This document shows, piece after piece, positions 1-5,661 of a stretch of 6,221 nt of DNA (positions are counted from its first letter, which is position 1; each line of letters starts with the position of its first letter). A program made the position numbers and the translations under genes. The notes beneath the pieces were generated by a model that saw nothing but the letters and a program-made list of their open reading frames with translations, made no database searches and had not been told where the DNA came from. The DNA lies in assembly GCA_964406375.1 (NCBI GenBank), contig CAYORM010000118.1:1-6221 (forward strand), read 5' to 3'. This DNA is from CAYORM01 sp964406375 (lineage in GTDB: Bacteria > Pseudomonadota > Alphaproteobacteria > DSM-16000 > Inquilinaceae).

Positions 1-300
1 TGGTACCGCGAGGGTCGGGTGCCGCTGCACACGCTGCGCGCCGACATCGATTACGGCACGGCGACCGCGAAGACGACCTATGGCACCTGCGGGGTCAAGG
101 TCTGGGTCTTCAAGGGCGAGATCATGGCGCATGACCCGATGGCGGTCGACAAGCGCCTGGCCGAGCAGGCCTCGGGGCCGTCGAGCCGCGATCGCCGCGA
201 CGATCATCGGCGCGGTCCGCGCGACGGCCGCGATCGCGGCCGTGACGAGCGCAACCGCGAGGACCGCTCCGCCGGCGAGGCTGCGGGGCAGGAGGGCTGA
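1..300 (+). CDS. rpsC: 30S ribosomal protein S3, C-terminal part (5' truncated by window edge)
   Basis: S3 is a small-subunit protein in the 30S head. With S4 and S5 it lines the mRNA entry channel. The reading frame is open from base 1 and ends at TGA 298-300, giving the last 99 residues. Residues 1-41 of the fragment match the conserved end of the S3 C-terminal domain, including WYREGRVPLHTLRADIDYG and the closing VWVFKGEI. Residues 42-99 form a lineage-type tail starting MAHDPMAVDKR and continuing into an Arg/Asp-rich low-complexity stretch (fragment residues 63-89, 12 Arg and 9 Asp/Glu). The tail is longer than in E. coli S3. The gene is followed after 3 nt by rplP, whose Shine-Dalgarno (GGAGG, 291-295) lies within this coding sequence. 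The start codon and KH domain are outside the window. The identity is secure from motif and position. Confidence 0.97.
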   Translation, partial: WYREGRVPLHTLRADIDYGTATAKTTYGTCGVKVWVFKGEIMAHDPMAVDKRLAEQASGPSSRDRRDDHRRGPRDGRDRGRDERNREDRSAGEAAGQEG

Positions 301-303
301 TCC

Positions 304-723
304 ATGCTATCGCCGAAGCGTACGAAGTTCCGGAAGGCCTTCAAGGGGCGCATCCATGGCGTCGCCAAGGGCGGCACCACGCTCAATTTCGGGGCGTTCG
401 GCCTGAAGGCGGTCGAGCCGGCGCGGGTCACCGCCCGGCAGATCGAGGCGGCGCGGCGGGCCATCACCCGCCACATCAAGCGCCAGGGCCGTGTCTGGAT
501 CCGCATCTTCCCCGATGTTCCGGTCTCCTCCAAGCCCGCCGAGGTCCGGATGGGCAGCGGCAAGGGCTCGCCGGAATACTGGGTGTGCCGGGTGAAGCCC
601 GGCCGCGTGATGTTCGAGCTGGACGGCGTTCCCGGCCCGCTGGCGCGCGAGGCGTTCAGCCTCGCCGCGGCCAAGCTGCCGATGGAGACGCGGATCGTCG
701 CCCGCCCGGGTGAAGAGGGTTGA
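304..723 (+). CDS. rplP: 50S ribosomal protein L16
   Basis: L16 is a large-subunit protein that contacts 23S rRNA near the A site and peptidyl transferase centre. It is 139 residues, against 136 in E. coli. Visible family motifs are the N-terminal PKRTKFRK (residues 4-11), FGLKAVEPARVTARQIEAAR (32-51), RMGSGKGSPEYWV (82-94) and LAREAFSLAAAKLP (113-126). Arg82 corresponds to the arginine (Arg81) hydroxylated in E. coli L16; whether it is modified here cannot be told from the sequence. The ATG is chosen because GGAGG (291-295) lies 8 nt upstream and the N terminus aligns with the family without extension. It follows rpsC after 3 nt and precedes rpmC after 5 nt, so it is part of one transcription unit. 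Confidence 0.98.
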   Translation: MLSPKRTKFRKAFKGRIHGVAKGGTTLNFGAFGLKAVEPARVTARQIEAARRAITRHIKRQGRVWIRIFPDVPVSSKPAEVRMGSGKGSPEYWVCRVKPGRVMFELDGVPGPLAREAFSLAAAKLPMETRIVARPGEEG

Positions 724-728
724 TCGTC

Positions 729-935
729 ATGAAGATCAGCGACGTGCGCGCGAAGACCGCCGATCAACTCGCCGAGGAGCTGCTGGCGCTCAAGCGTGAG
801 CAGTTCAACCTGCGCTTCCAGCAGGCCTCGGGGCAGCTCGAGAACACCGCCCGGATGCGGGTGGTGCGGCGCGACATCGCGCGGATCAAGACCGTATTGA
901 ACGAGCGCGGCCGCGAGGCCGGCGCCGCCGAGTAA
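729..935 (+). CDS. rpmC: 50S ribosomal protein L29
   Basis: L29 is a small, mostly helical large-subunit protein near the polypeptide exit tunnel, next to L23. In E. coli it forms part of the docking site for trigger factor and SRP. It is 68 residues, normal for the family. Recognisable are the N-terminal MKISDVRAKTADQLAEEL (residues 1-18), the first long helix LLALKREQFNLRFQQASGQL (18-37) and the second helix NTARMRVVRRDIARIKTVL (39-57). A TTG at 720 would extend the frame by three codons across the rplP stop. ATG 729 is preferred because it matches the family N terminus and has the purine-rich GAAGAGGG (712-719) at about the right distance. The C terminus is a short Ala/Glu-rich tail. Confidence 0.97.
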   Translation: MKISDVRAKTADQLAEELLALKREQFNLRFQQASGQLENTARMRVVRRDIARIKTVLNERGREAGAAE

Positions 936-950
936 GAGGACCGTCGAGCC

Positions 951-1235
951 ATGCCGCGTCGCGTGCTCACAGGGACCGTGGTGTCCGACAAGACCGACAA
1001 GACCGTGACGGTCCTGGTCGAGCGGAACCTCATGCATCCGGTCTACAAGAAGTTCATCAAGCGGACGAAGCGTTACCTCGCGCATGACGAGAGCAACGCC
1101 TGCAAGGTCGGCGACCGCGTCTCGATCATCGAGGGCCGCCCGATCAGCAAGCGCAAGAGCTGGACGGTCGTGAGCGAGGCGGAACTCGCCGCGATGGACG
1201 TGTCGAAGTCCGCGACCGCCGGCACGGGAGCCTGA
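951..1235 (+). CDS. rpsQ: 30S ribosomal protein S17
   Basis: S17 is a primary 16S rRNA-binding protein of the 30S body with an OB fold. It is 94 residues, against 84 in E. coli, with the extra length in a Ala/Ser/Thr-rich C-terminal tail (about residues 80-94). The family signature GDRVSIIEGRPISKRKSW is at residues 54-71. The N-terminal strand LTGTVVSDKTDKTVTVLVER spans residues 6-25. GAGGA (936-940) directly after the rpmC TAA serves as Shine-Dalgarno, 10 nt before ATG. The gap to rpmC is 15 nt and to rplN 4 nt. Confidence 0.98.
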   Translation: MPRRVLTGTVVSDKTDKTVTVLVERNLMHPVYKKFIKRTKRYLAHDESNACKVGDRVSIIEGRPISKRKSWTVVSEAELAAMDVSKSATAGTGA

Positions 1236-1239
1236 TACC

Positions 1240-1608
1240 ATGATCCAGATGCAGACGAACCTGGACGTCGCCGACAATTCCGGCGCCCGACGGGTGATGT
1301 GCATCAAGGTGCTGGGCGGTTCACACCGCCGCACCGCCTCGGTCGGCGACGTGATCGTCGTCTCCATCAAGGAGGCGATCCCGCGCGGCCGCGTGAAGAA
1401 GGGTGACGTGCACCGCGCGGTCATCGTCCGCACCGCTCGCGAACTGCGCCGCAGCGACGGTTCGTCGATCAAGTTCGACCGCAATGCGGCCGTGCTGATC
1501 AACAAGCAGGGCGAGCCGATCGGCACCCGCATCTTCGGGCCGGTCACTCGCGAGCTCCGCGCCCGCAAGTTCATGAAGATCATCAGCCTGGCGCCGGAGG
1601 TGCTGTGA
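1240..1608 (+). CDS. rplN: 50S ribosomal protein L14
   Basis: L14 is a highly conserved 23S rRNA-binding protein at the subunit interface. It forms bridges to the 30S subunit and is the docking site of the RsfS silencing factor in bacteria that have it. It is 122 residues, close to the universal length. Conserved stretches are the start MIQMQTNLDVADNSGARRVMC (quoted in part: residues 1-20), IKVLGGS (22-28), VGDVIVVSIKEAIPRGRVKKG (residues 35-55, key Gly36, Asp37, Pro48, Gly55) and the central signature around VIVRTARELRRSDGS (61-75). Shine-Dalgarno GGGAG is at 1226-1230. The stop codon shares its final A with the rplX ATG (TGATG, 1606-1610), so translation of the two genes is probably coupled. 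Confidence 0.98.
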   Translation: MIQMQTNLDVADNSGARRVMCIKVLGGSHRRTASVGDVIVVSIKEAIPRGRVKKGDVHRAVIVRTARELRRSDGSSIKFDRNAAVLINKQGEPIGTRIFGPVTRELRARKFMKIISLAPEVL

Positions 1609-1949
1609 TGGCTGCAACCAAGCAGACCCGCGTGAAGATGCGGCTGAAGAAGGGCGACCAGGTCGTCGTCCTGACCGGCCGCGATCGCGACAAGAAGGGC
1701 GAGGTGATCGAGGTGCGGCCGTCCGAGAACCGGGTGGTCGTGCGCGGGGTCAACATCGTCAAGCGGCACGAGCGCCAGACGGCGCGCTCGCCCGGCGGCA
1801 TCGTCGAGAAGGAGGCGCCGATCCACGCCTCCAACGTCGCGATCGTCGACCCCAAGACGGGCCGCGCGAGCCGCGTTGGCTTCAAGTTCCTCGCTGATGG
1901 CCGGAAGGTGCGTGTCGCCAAGGCCTCCGGCGAGCAGATCGATCGGTGA
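1608..1949 (+). CDS. rplX: 50S ribosomal protein L24
   Basis: L24 is an assembly-initiator protein of the large subunit. It binds the 5' end of 23S rRNA and sits near the exit of the peptide tunnel. It is 113 residues, slightly longer than E. coli L24 (104). The KOW motif is at residues 13-30 (LKKGDQVVVLTGRDRDKK), followed by VVRGVNIVKRH (44-54), the SPGGIVEKEAPIHASNV block (61-77) and VGFKFLADGRKVRVAK (90-105). GTG 1605 is also in frame, but ATG 1608 gives the family N terminus and has GGAGG (1596-1600) 7 nt upstream. The gene overlaps rplN by one base and is followed by rplE after 8 nt. Confidence 0.97.
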   Translation: MAATKQTRVKMRLKKGDQVVVLTGRDRDKKGEVIEVRPSENRVVVRGVNIVKRHERQTARSPGGIVEKEAPIHASNVAIVDPKTGRASRVGFKFLADGRKVRVAKASGEQIDR

Positions 1950-1957
1950 GGACGGCC

Positions 1958-2497
<540 letters not shown>

Positions 2498-2508
2498 GGG
2501 CCTGCGAG

Positions 2509-2814
2509 ATGGCGAAGAAGAGTTCCGTCGAGAAGAACAAGAACCGCGAGCGTCTGGTGGCGGCCTATGCCGCACGCCGTGCGCGGCTGAAGGCGATGGC
2601 GAAGGATGACAGCCTGCCGATGGAGGAGCGCTTTGAGGCGCGCCTGAAGCTGGCCGAACTGCCGCGCAACGCCTCGCCGACGCGGATCCGCAACCGTTGC
2701 GAGCTGACCGGGCGGCCGCGCGCCGTCTATCGCCGCTTCAAGCTGTCGCGCATCGCACTCCGGGAACTCGCCTCGCGCGGGCTGATCCCGGGGATGACGA
2801 AGGCGAGCTGGTAA
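2509..2814 (+). CDS. rpsN: 30S ribosomal protein S14 (zinc-free long form)
   Basis: S14 is a late-assembling protein of the 30S head, contacting S3 and S10. It is 101 residues, the same as E. coli S14. It belongs to the zinc-independent (C-minus) form: the C-terminal signature RNRCELTGRPRAVYRRFKLS (residues 61-80) has a single Cys, not the four-Cys zinc ribbon, and the form carries the usual middle segment (about residues 28-55). The end RELASRGLIPGMTKASW is typical. The gene lies 11 nt after rplE. A purine stretch GAGGG overlaps and follows the rplE stop and serves as Shine-Dalgarno. Confidence 0.98.
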   Translation: MAKKSSVEKNKNRERLVAAYAARRARLKAMAKDDSLPMEERFEARLKLAELPRNASPTRIRNRCELTGRPRAVYRRFKLSRIALRELASRGLIPGMTKASW

Positions 2815-2826
2815 GGGGGATCGGGA

Positions 2827-3225
2827 ATGTCTCTGAGCGATCCCGTGGGTGATCTGATCACCCGTATCCGGAACGGCCAGCGTGCCGGCAAGTCGGTGAT
2901 CGAGACGCCGGCTTCCAAGCTGCGCGCCGGCGTGCTCGACGTGCTCAAGCGCGAGGGCTACATCCGCGGTTATGAGACCACGGAAGTGCGCCCCGGCGTG
3001 TCGGTGATCAAGGTCGAGCTGAAGTACAACGAGGGCCAGCCGGTCATCCGCCGCCTCGACCGCGTGTCGAAGCCCGGCCGCCGCGTCTATTCCGGCATCA
3101 AGGACCTGCCGCGGGTCTATAACGGGCTCGGGATCTCGATCCTGTCGACCCCGCGTGGTGTGATGTCCGATGGCGAGGCGCGGGCGGCGAATGTCGGCGG
3201 CGAGATCCTCGCCCAGGTATTCTGA
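2827..3225 (+). CDS. rpsH: 30S ribosomal protein S8
   Basis: S8 is a primary 16S rRNA-binding protein (helix 21 region) essential for 30S assembly. In E. coli it is also the translational repressor of the spc operon. It is 132 residues, near the usual 130. The N-terminal SLSDPVGDLITRIRNGQRA (2-20) and the C-terminal signature GISILSTPRGVMSDGEAR (102-119), ending GGEILAQVF, are diagnostic. The Ser-Thr-Pro-Arg version of the motif, where E. coli has Ser-Thr-Ser-Lys, agrees with my recollection of alphaproteobacterial S8. The purine run AAGGGGGA (from 2813) lies just upstream of ATG. Autoregulation through S8 is plausible by analogy but not shown by the sequence. Confidence 0.98.
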   Translation: MSLSDPVGDLITRIRNGQRAGKSVIETPASKLRAGVLDVLKREGYIRGYETTEVRPGVSVIKVELKYNEGQPVIRRLDRVSKPGRRVYSGIKDLPRVYNGLGISILSTPRGVMSDGEARAANVGGEILAQVF

Positions 3226-3236
3226 GGAGAGCCGCC

Positions 3237-3770
<534 letters not shown>

Positions 3771-3780
3771 GGGTGCGGCT

Positions 3781-4143
3781 ATGACCAAGGTCAACGAGTT
3801 GCGCGCGCGCCGGGCACGGCGTCTGCGCGTCAAGCTGAGCCGGACCCGCCATGGCCGTCCGCGGCTGTCGGTGTTCCGCTCATCCAAGCAGATCTACGCG
3901 CAGGTGATCGACGACGATGCCGGCCGCACGCTGGCTGCGGCGTCGACGCTCGACCGCGACCTGCGCGCGGCGCTGAAGACCGGCGCCACCGTCGAGGCGG
4001 CGACCGCCGTCGGCCGGCTGATCGCCGAGCGGGCGAAGGCCGCCGGTGTGGAGAAGGTCGTGTTCGATCGTGGCCCCTACCTCTATCACGGTCGCATCAA
4101 GGCTCTGGCCGACGCCGCCCGTGAGGGCGGTCTGGATTTCTGA
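3781..4143 (+). CDS. rplR: 50S ribosomal protein L18
   Basis: L18 binds 5S rRNA together with L5 and helps place it in the central protuberance. It is 120 residues, within the normal 117-120. The basic N terminus (RARRARRLRVKLSRTRHGRP, residues 8-27) is the 5S-binding arm. It is followed by LSVFRSSKQIYAQVIDDDAG (29-48) and the C-terminal motif VVFDRGPYLYHGRIKALADA (93-112). An upstream in-frame start at 3643 would give a 46-residue extension encoded inside rplF, which is unsupported. ATG 3781 matches the family start and has AAGGG (3769-3773) overlapping the rplF stop. Confidence 0.97.
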   Translation: MTKVNELRARRARRLRVKLSRTRHGRPRLSVFRSSKQIYAQVIDDDAGRTLAAASTLDRDLRAALKTGATVEAATAVGRLIAERAKAAGVEKVVFDRGPYLYHGRIKALADAAREGGLDF

Positions 4144-4154
4144 GGAGAACGCGC

Positions 4155-4757
4155 ATGGCACGCAATGACAGGGACGGGCGGCCGCGCGGTGAGCGGGATC
4201 GCGATCGTGACGGCGGTGAGGAGCTGATCGAGAAGCTGGTCTCGATCAACCGTGTCGCGAAGGTTGTGAAGGGCGGCAAGCGCTTCGGCTTCGCCGCGCT
4301 GATGGTGGCCGGTGACGGCCGCGGCCGGGTCGGCTACGGCCTCGGCAAGGCGCGCGAGGTGCCCGAGGCGATCCGCAAGGCGACCGAGCAGGCCAAGCGG
4401 AGCATGATCCGCGTGCCGCTTCGCGAGGGGCGGACGCTGCATCACGACATCCGCGGCCATTTCAGCGCCGGCAAGGTGCAGCTGCGCAGCGCCGATCAGG
4501 GGACGGGCATCATCGCCGGCGGCCCGATGCGCGCGATCTTCGAGGCGCTCGGCGTGCAGGACGTGGTGGCGAAGTCGGTCGGCACCTCGAACCCGCACAA
4601 CATGATCAAGGCGACCTTCGAGGCGCTCAAGGCGATCGAGGGGCCGCGCTCCGTCGCGGCGCGTCGCGGCAAGCGCGTCGCGGATGTGATCGGCGCGACG
4701 GCGTCGGGCAAGCGCGGCGGCGGCGAAGCCGCGGCGGCGGAGGCGAACAATGGCTGA
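4155..4757 (+). CDS. rpsE: 30S ribosomal protein S5
   Basis: S5 lines the mRNA entry channel with S3 and S4 and influences decoding accuracy. It is 200 residues, well above E. coli S5 (167); the additions are at both ends. Residues 3-19 are an Arg/Asp repeat (RDRDRD type), and residues 181-200 are a Gly/Ala-rich tail. The core has the S5 double-stranded-RNA-binding-like domain with GGKRFGFAALMVAGDGRGRV (40-59) and GYGLGKAREVPEAIRKA (60-76), and the C-terminal domain with GIIAGGPMRAIFEALGVQDV (118-137) and SVGTSNPHNMIKATFEAL (141-158). Shine-Dalgarno GAGGAG (4142-4147) overlaps the rplR stop. The 3' end overlaps rpmD by 8 nt (ATGGCTGA), which implies translational coupling. Confidence 0.98.
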   Translation: MARNDRDGRPRGERDRDRDGGEELIEKLVSINRVAKVVKGGKRFGFAALMVAGDGRGRVGYGLGKAREVPEAIRKATEQAKRSMIRVPLREGRTLHHDIRGHFSAGKVQLRSADQGTGIIAGGPMRAIFEALGVQDVVAKSVGTSNPHNMIKATFEALKAIEGPRSVAARRGKRVADVIGATASGKRGGGEAAAAEANNG

Positions 4758-4941
4758 GAAGCAGACGATCGTCGTCACCCAGATCGCCAGCCCGATCGGT
4801 CGGCGGGATGATCAGCGGCGGACGCTGATCGGTCTCGGCCTGAACAAGTTGCACCGCACCCGCGAGCTCGAGGACACGCCCGCGGTCCGCGGGATGATCG
4901 ACAAGGTCAAGCATCTCGTCCGCGTCGAGGCGGCGGGCTGA
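4750..4941 (+). CDS. rpmD: 50S ribosomal protein L30
   Basis: L30 is a small 23S rRNA-binding protein of the large subunit. It is 63 residues, in the normal range. It reads TIVVTQIASPIGRRDDQRRT (6-25), then LIGLGLNKLHRTRELEDTPA (26-45) and GMIDKVKHLVRVE (48-60), all typical of bacterial L30. The ATG lies inside the last codons of rpsE and is preceded by GGAGG (4739-4743) at 6 nt. The stop codon TGA (4939-4941) lies in the loop of a perfect 7-bp G+C hairpin. The gene is followed by the first sizeable gap of the cluster. Confidence 0.97.
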   Translation: MAEKQTIVVTQIASPIGRRDDQRRTLIGLGLNKLHRTRELEDTPAVRGMIDKVKHLVRVEAAG

Positions 4942-4949
4942 CGCCCGCC
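4932..4949 (+). repeat. G+C hairpin around the rpmD stop codon
   Basis: The left arm GGCGGGC (4932-4938) and right arm GCCCGCC (4943-4949) are perfectly complementary over 7 G:C pairs, with a 4-nt loop TGAC that holds the rpmD stop codon. There is no T-run after it, so it is not a standard intrinsic terminator. It may stabilise the upstream mRNA 3' end, or mark an mRNA processing or pausing site. Chance hairpins are frequent at this base composition, so function is unproven. Confidence 0.45.
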
Positions 4950-4973
4950 ACCCGGCATCGACGGGCACGGGAC

Positions 4974-4988
4974 TCCCGCGTCGCGGGA
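4974..4988 (+). repeat. Inverted repeat upstream of rplO
   Basis: TCCCGC (4974-4979) and GCGGGA (4983-4988) form a perfect 6-bp stem with a 3-nt loop GTC. It ends 10 nt before the rplO Shine-Dalgarno GGAG (4999-5002). A weaker 4-bp pairing (4951-4954 with 4962-4965) lies between this hairpin and the one at the rpmD stop. The spacer could therefore fold as three consecutive stem-loops. No T-run follows. Confidence 0.4.
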
Positions 4989-5004
4989 CGAGAGGATCGG
5001 AGAG

Positions 5005-5502
5005 ATGAAGCTCAACGAACTGCGTGACAATCCCGGTGCGCGCAAGTCGCGCATCCGGGTCGGCCGCGGCATCGGCTCGGGCAAGGGCAAGACCGGCGGC
5101 CGCGGCGTGAAGGGCCAGAAGAGCCGCACCGGCGTCGCGCTGCGCGGCTTCGAGGGCGGCCAGATGCCGCTCTACATGCGGCTGCCCAAGCGCGGGTTCA
5201 ACAACACGGCCTTCCGCACCGAGTATGCCGTCGTCAATCTCGGCCGCCTGCAGCAGGCGATCGAGGCGGGGCGGATCGACGCGGGCCGCCCGATCGACGC
5301 GGAGGCGCTCGTCGCCGGCGGGCTGGTCTCCAAGACGCTCGACGGCATCCGTCTGCTCGCCAAGGGCGAGCTGACCGCGAAGGTCGAGATCCACGTGCAC
5401 AGCGCCTCGGCGGCGGCCGTCGCCGCGGTGGAGAAGGCCGGTGGCACGATCGTCCAGGCGAGCCCGCGGGCCGCCGGCGAGGAGACGGCGAGCGCCGAGT
5501 GA
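5005..5502 (+). CDS. rplO: 50S ribosomal protein L15
   Basis: L15 is a large-subunit assembly protein with an extended, glycine- and lysine-rich N-terminal arm that threads into 23S rRNA. It is 165 residues, longer than E. coli L15 (144). The added length is partly a C-terminal Ala/Glu-rich tail (about 152-165). The N-terminal MKLNELRDNPGARKSRIRVG (1-20), the Gly/Lys arm GRGIGSGKGKTGGRGVKGQK (20-39) and GFEGGQMPLYMRLPKRGF (48-65) are diagnostic. The C-terminal signature is around LLAKGELTAKVEIHVHSASA (117-136). Shine-Dalgarno GGAG (4999-5002) lies just before ATG. Unlike the other genes, it has 63 nt of hairpin-rich spacer in front and 159 nt behind. Confidence 0.98.
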   Translation: MKLNELRDNPGARKSRIRVGRGIGSGKGKTGGRGVKGQKSRTGVALRGFEGGQMPLYMRLPKRGFNNTAFRTEYAVVNLGRLQQAIEAGRIDAGRPIDAEALVAGGLVSKTLDGIRLLAKGELTAKVEIHVHSASAAAVAAVEKAGGTIVQASPRAAGEETASAE

Positions 5503-5585
5503 CCATCGGCGGCGCCGATCCGCGGCGCGTCGATCCGTGACGCGGGACTGCCGCCGTTTCGCATGCCGGCCGTCGAGGACGACGG

Positions 5586-5614
5586 GTGACCGCGGCGCCG
5601 GCAGCGCCTACATT
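5586..5614 (+). promoter_or_regulatory. Weak sigma70-like promoter candidate for secY
   Basis: GTGACC (5586-5591) matches the -35 consensus TTGACA at 4 of 6 positions. TACATT (5609-5614) matches the -10 consensus TATAAT at 4 of 6. The spacing is exactly 17 nt. Transcription would start near 5620-5622, inside the left arm of the following terminator, giving a leader of about 40 nt before secY. Matches of this quality also occur by chance, so this is a proposal only. Confidence 0.25.
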
Positions 5615-5615
5615 C

Positions 5616-5643
5616 GGCGGGGACCATCATCCCCGCCATTTTT
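5616..5643 (+). terminator. Intrinsic terminator / attenuator upstream of secY
   Basis: GGCGGGGA (5616-5623) and TCCCCGCC (5630-5637) form a perfect 8-bp stem, seven of the pairs G:C, with the 6-nt loop CCATCA. One A and then five T (5639-5643) follow immediately. This is the classical form of a Rho-independent terminator for + strand transcripts. It ends only 5 nt before the secY Shine-Dalgarno and 18 nt before its ATG. It would therefore end or reduce spc-operon transcription just before secY. Whether it is a full terminator or a partial or regulated attenuator cannot be seen from the sequence. Confidence 0.7.
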
Positions 5644-5661
5644 CTGTCGAGGCATCCGCCC

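Larger units (their letters stand above)
5503..5661 (+). other. rplO-secY intergenic spacer, structured
   Basis: This is the longest non-coding stretch in the window. It contains, in order: a 6-bp hairpin directly after the rplO stop (ATCGGC 5505-5510 with GCCGAT 5514-5519); an imperfect tandem repeat of period 15 (5516-5529 and 5531-5544, 12 of 14 bases equal); a second 6-bp hairpin made by that repeat (5526-5531 with 5539-5544); a 5-bp hairpin (5594-5598 with 5604-5608); a weak promoter-like pair; an intrinsic terminator; and the secY Shine-Dalgarno GAGG (5649-5652). Short open frames crossing it resemble no protein I recognise. Confidence 0.75.

Noticed and set aside
187..267. Repetitive GATCGC/CGCGA DNA in the rpsC tail considered as an independent DNA repeat or binding site
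   Set aside because: The repetition follows from Arg-Asp codons (CGC GAC / CGC GAT) in the S3 coding frame, so the protein explains it.
80..406. Open frame over the rpsC tail and rplP start
   Set aside because: Out of frame with both genes, made of Arg/Ala/Ser low complexity, and lacking a Shine-Dalgarno; it is a frame shadow of the G+C-rich S3 tail.
720..728. TTG start extending rpmC upstream
   Set aside because: It adds residues absent from the L29 family, and ATG 729 has a suitable Shine-Dalgarno. The same logic removes GTG 1605 for rplX, GTG 1946 for rplE and the 3643 start for rplR.
204..1826. 540-codon open frame on the minus strand opposite rplP-rplX, and others such as 1583-2575 and 3117-3887
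   Set aside because: They lie opposite well-identified ribosomal protein genes, have low-complexity Arg/Leu/Asp/His-rich translations with no recognisable domain, and are expected where G+C-rich third positions remove stop codons from the opposite strand.
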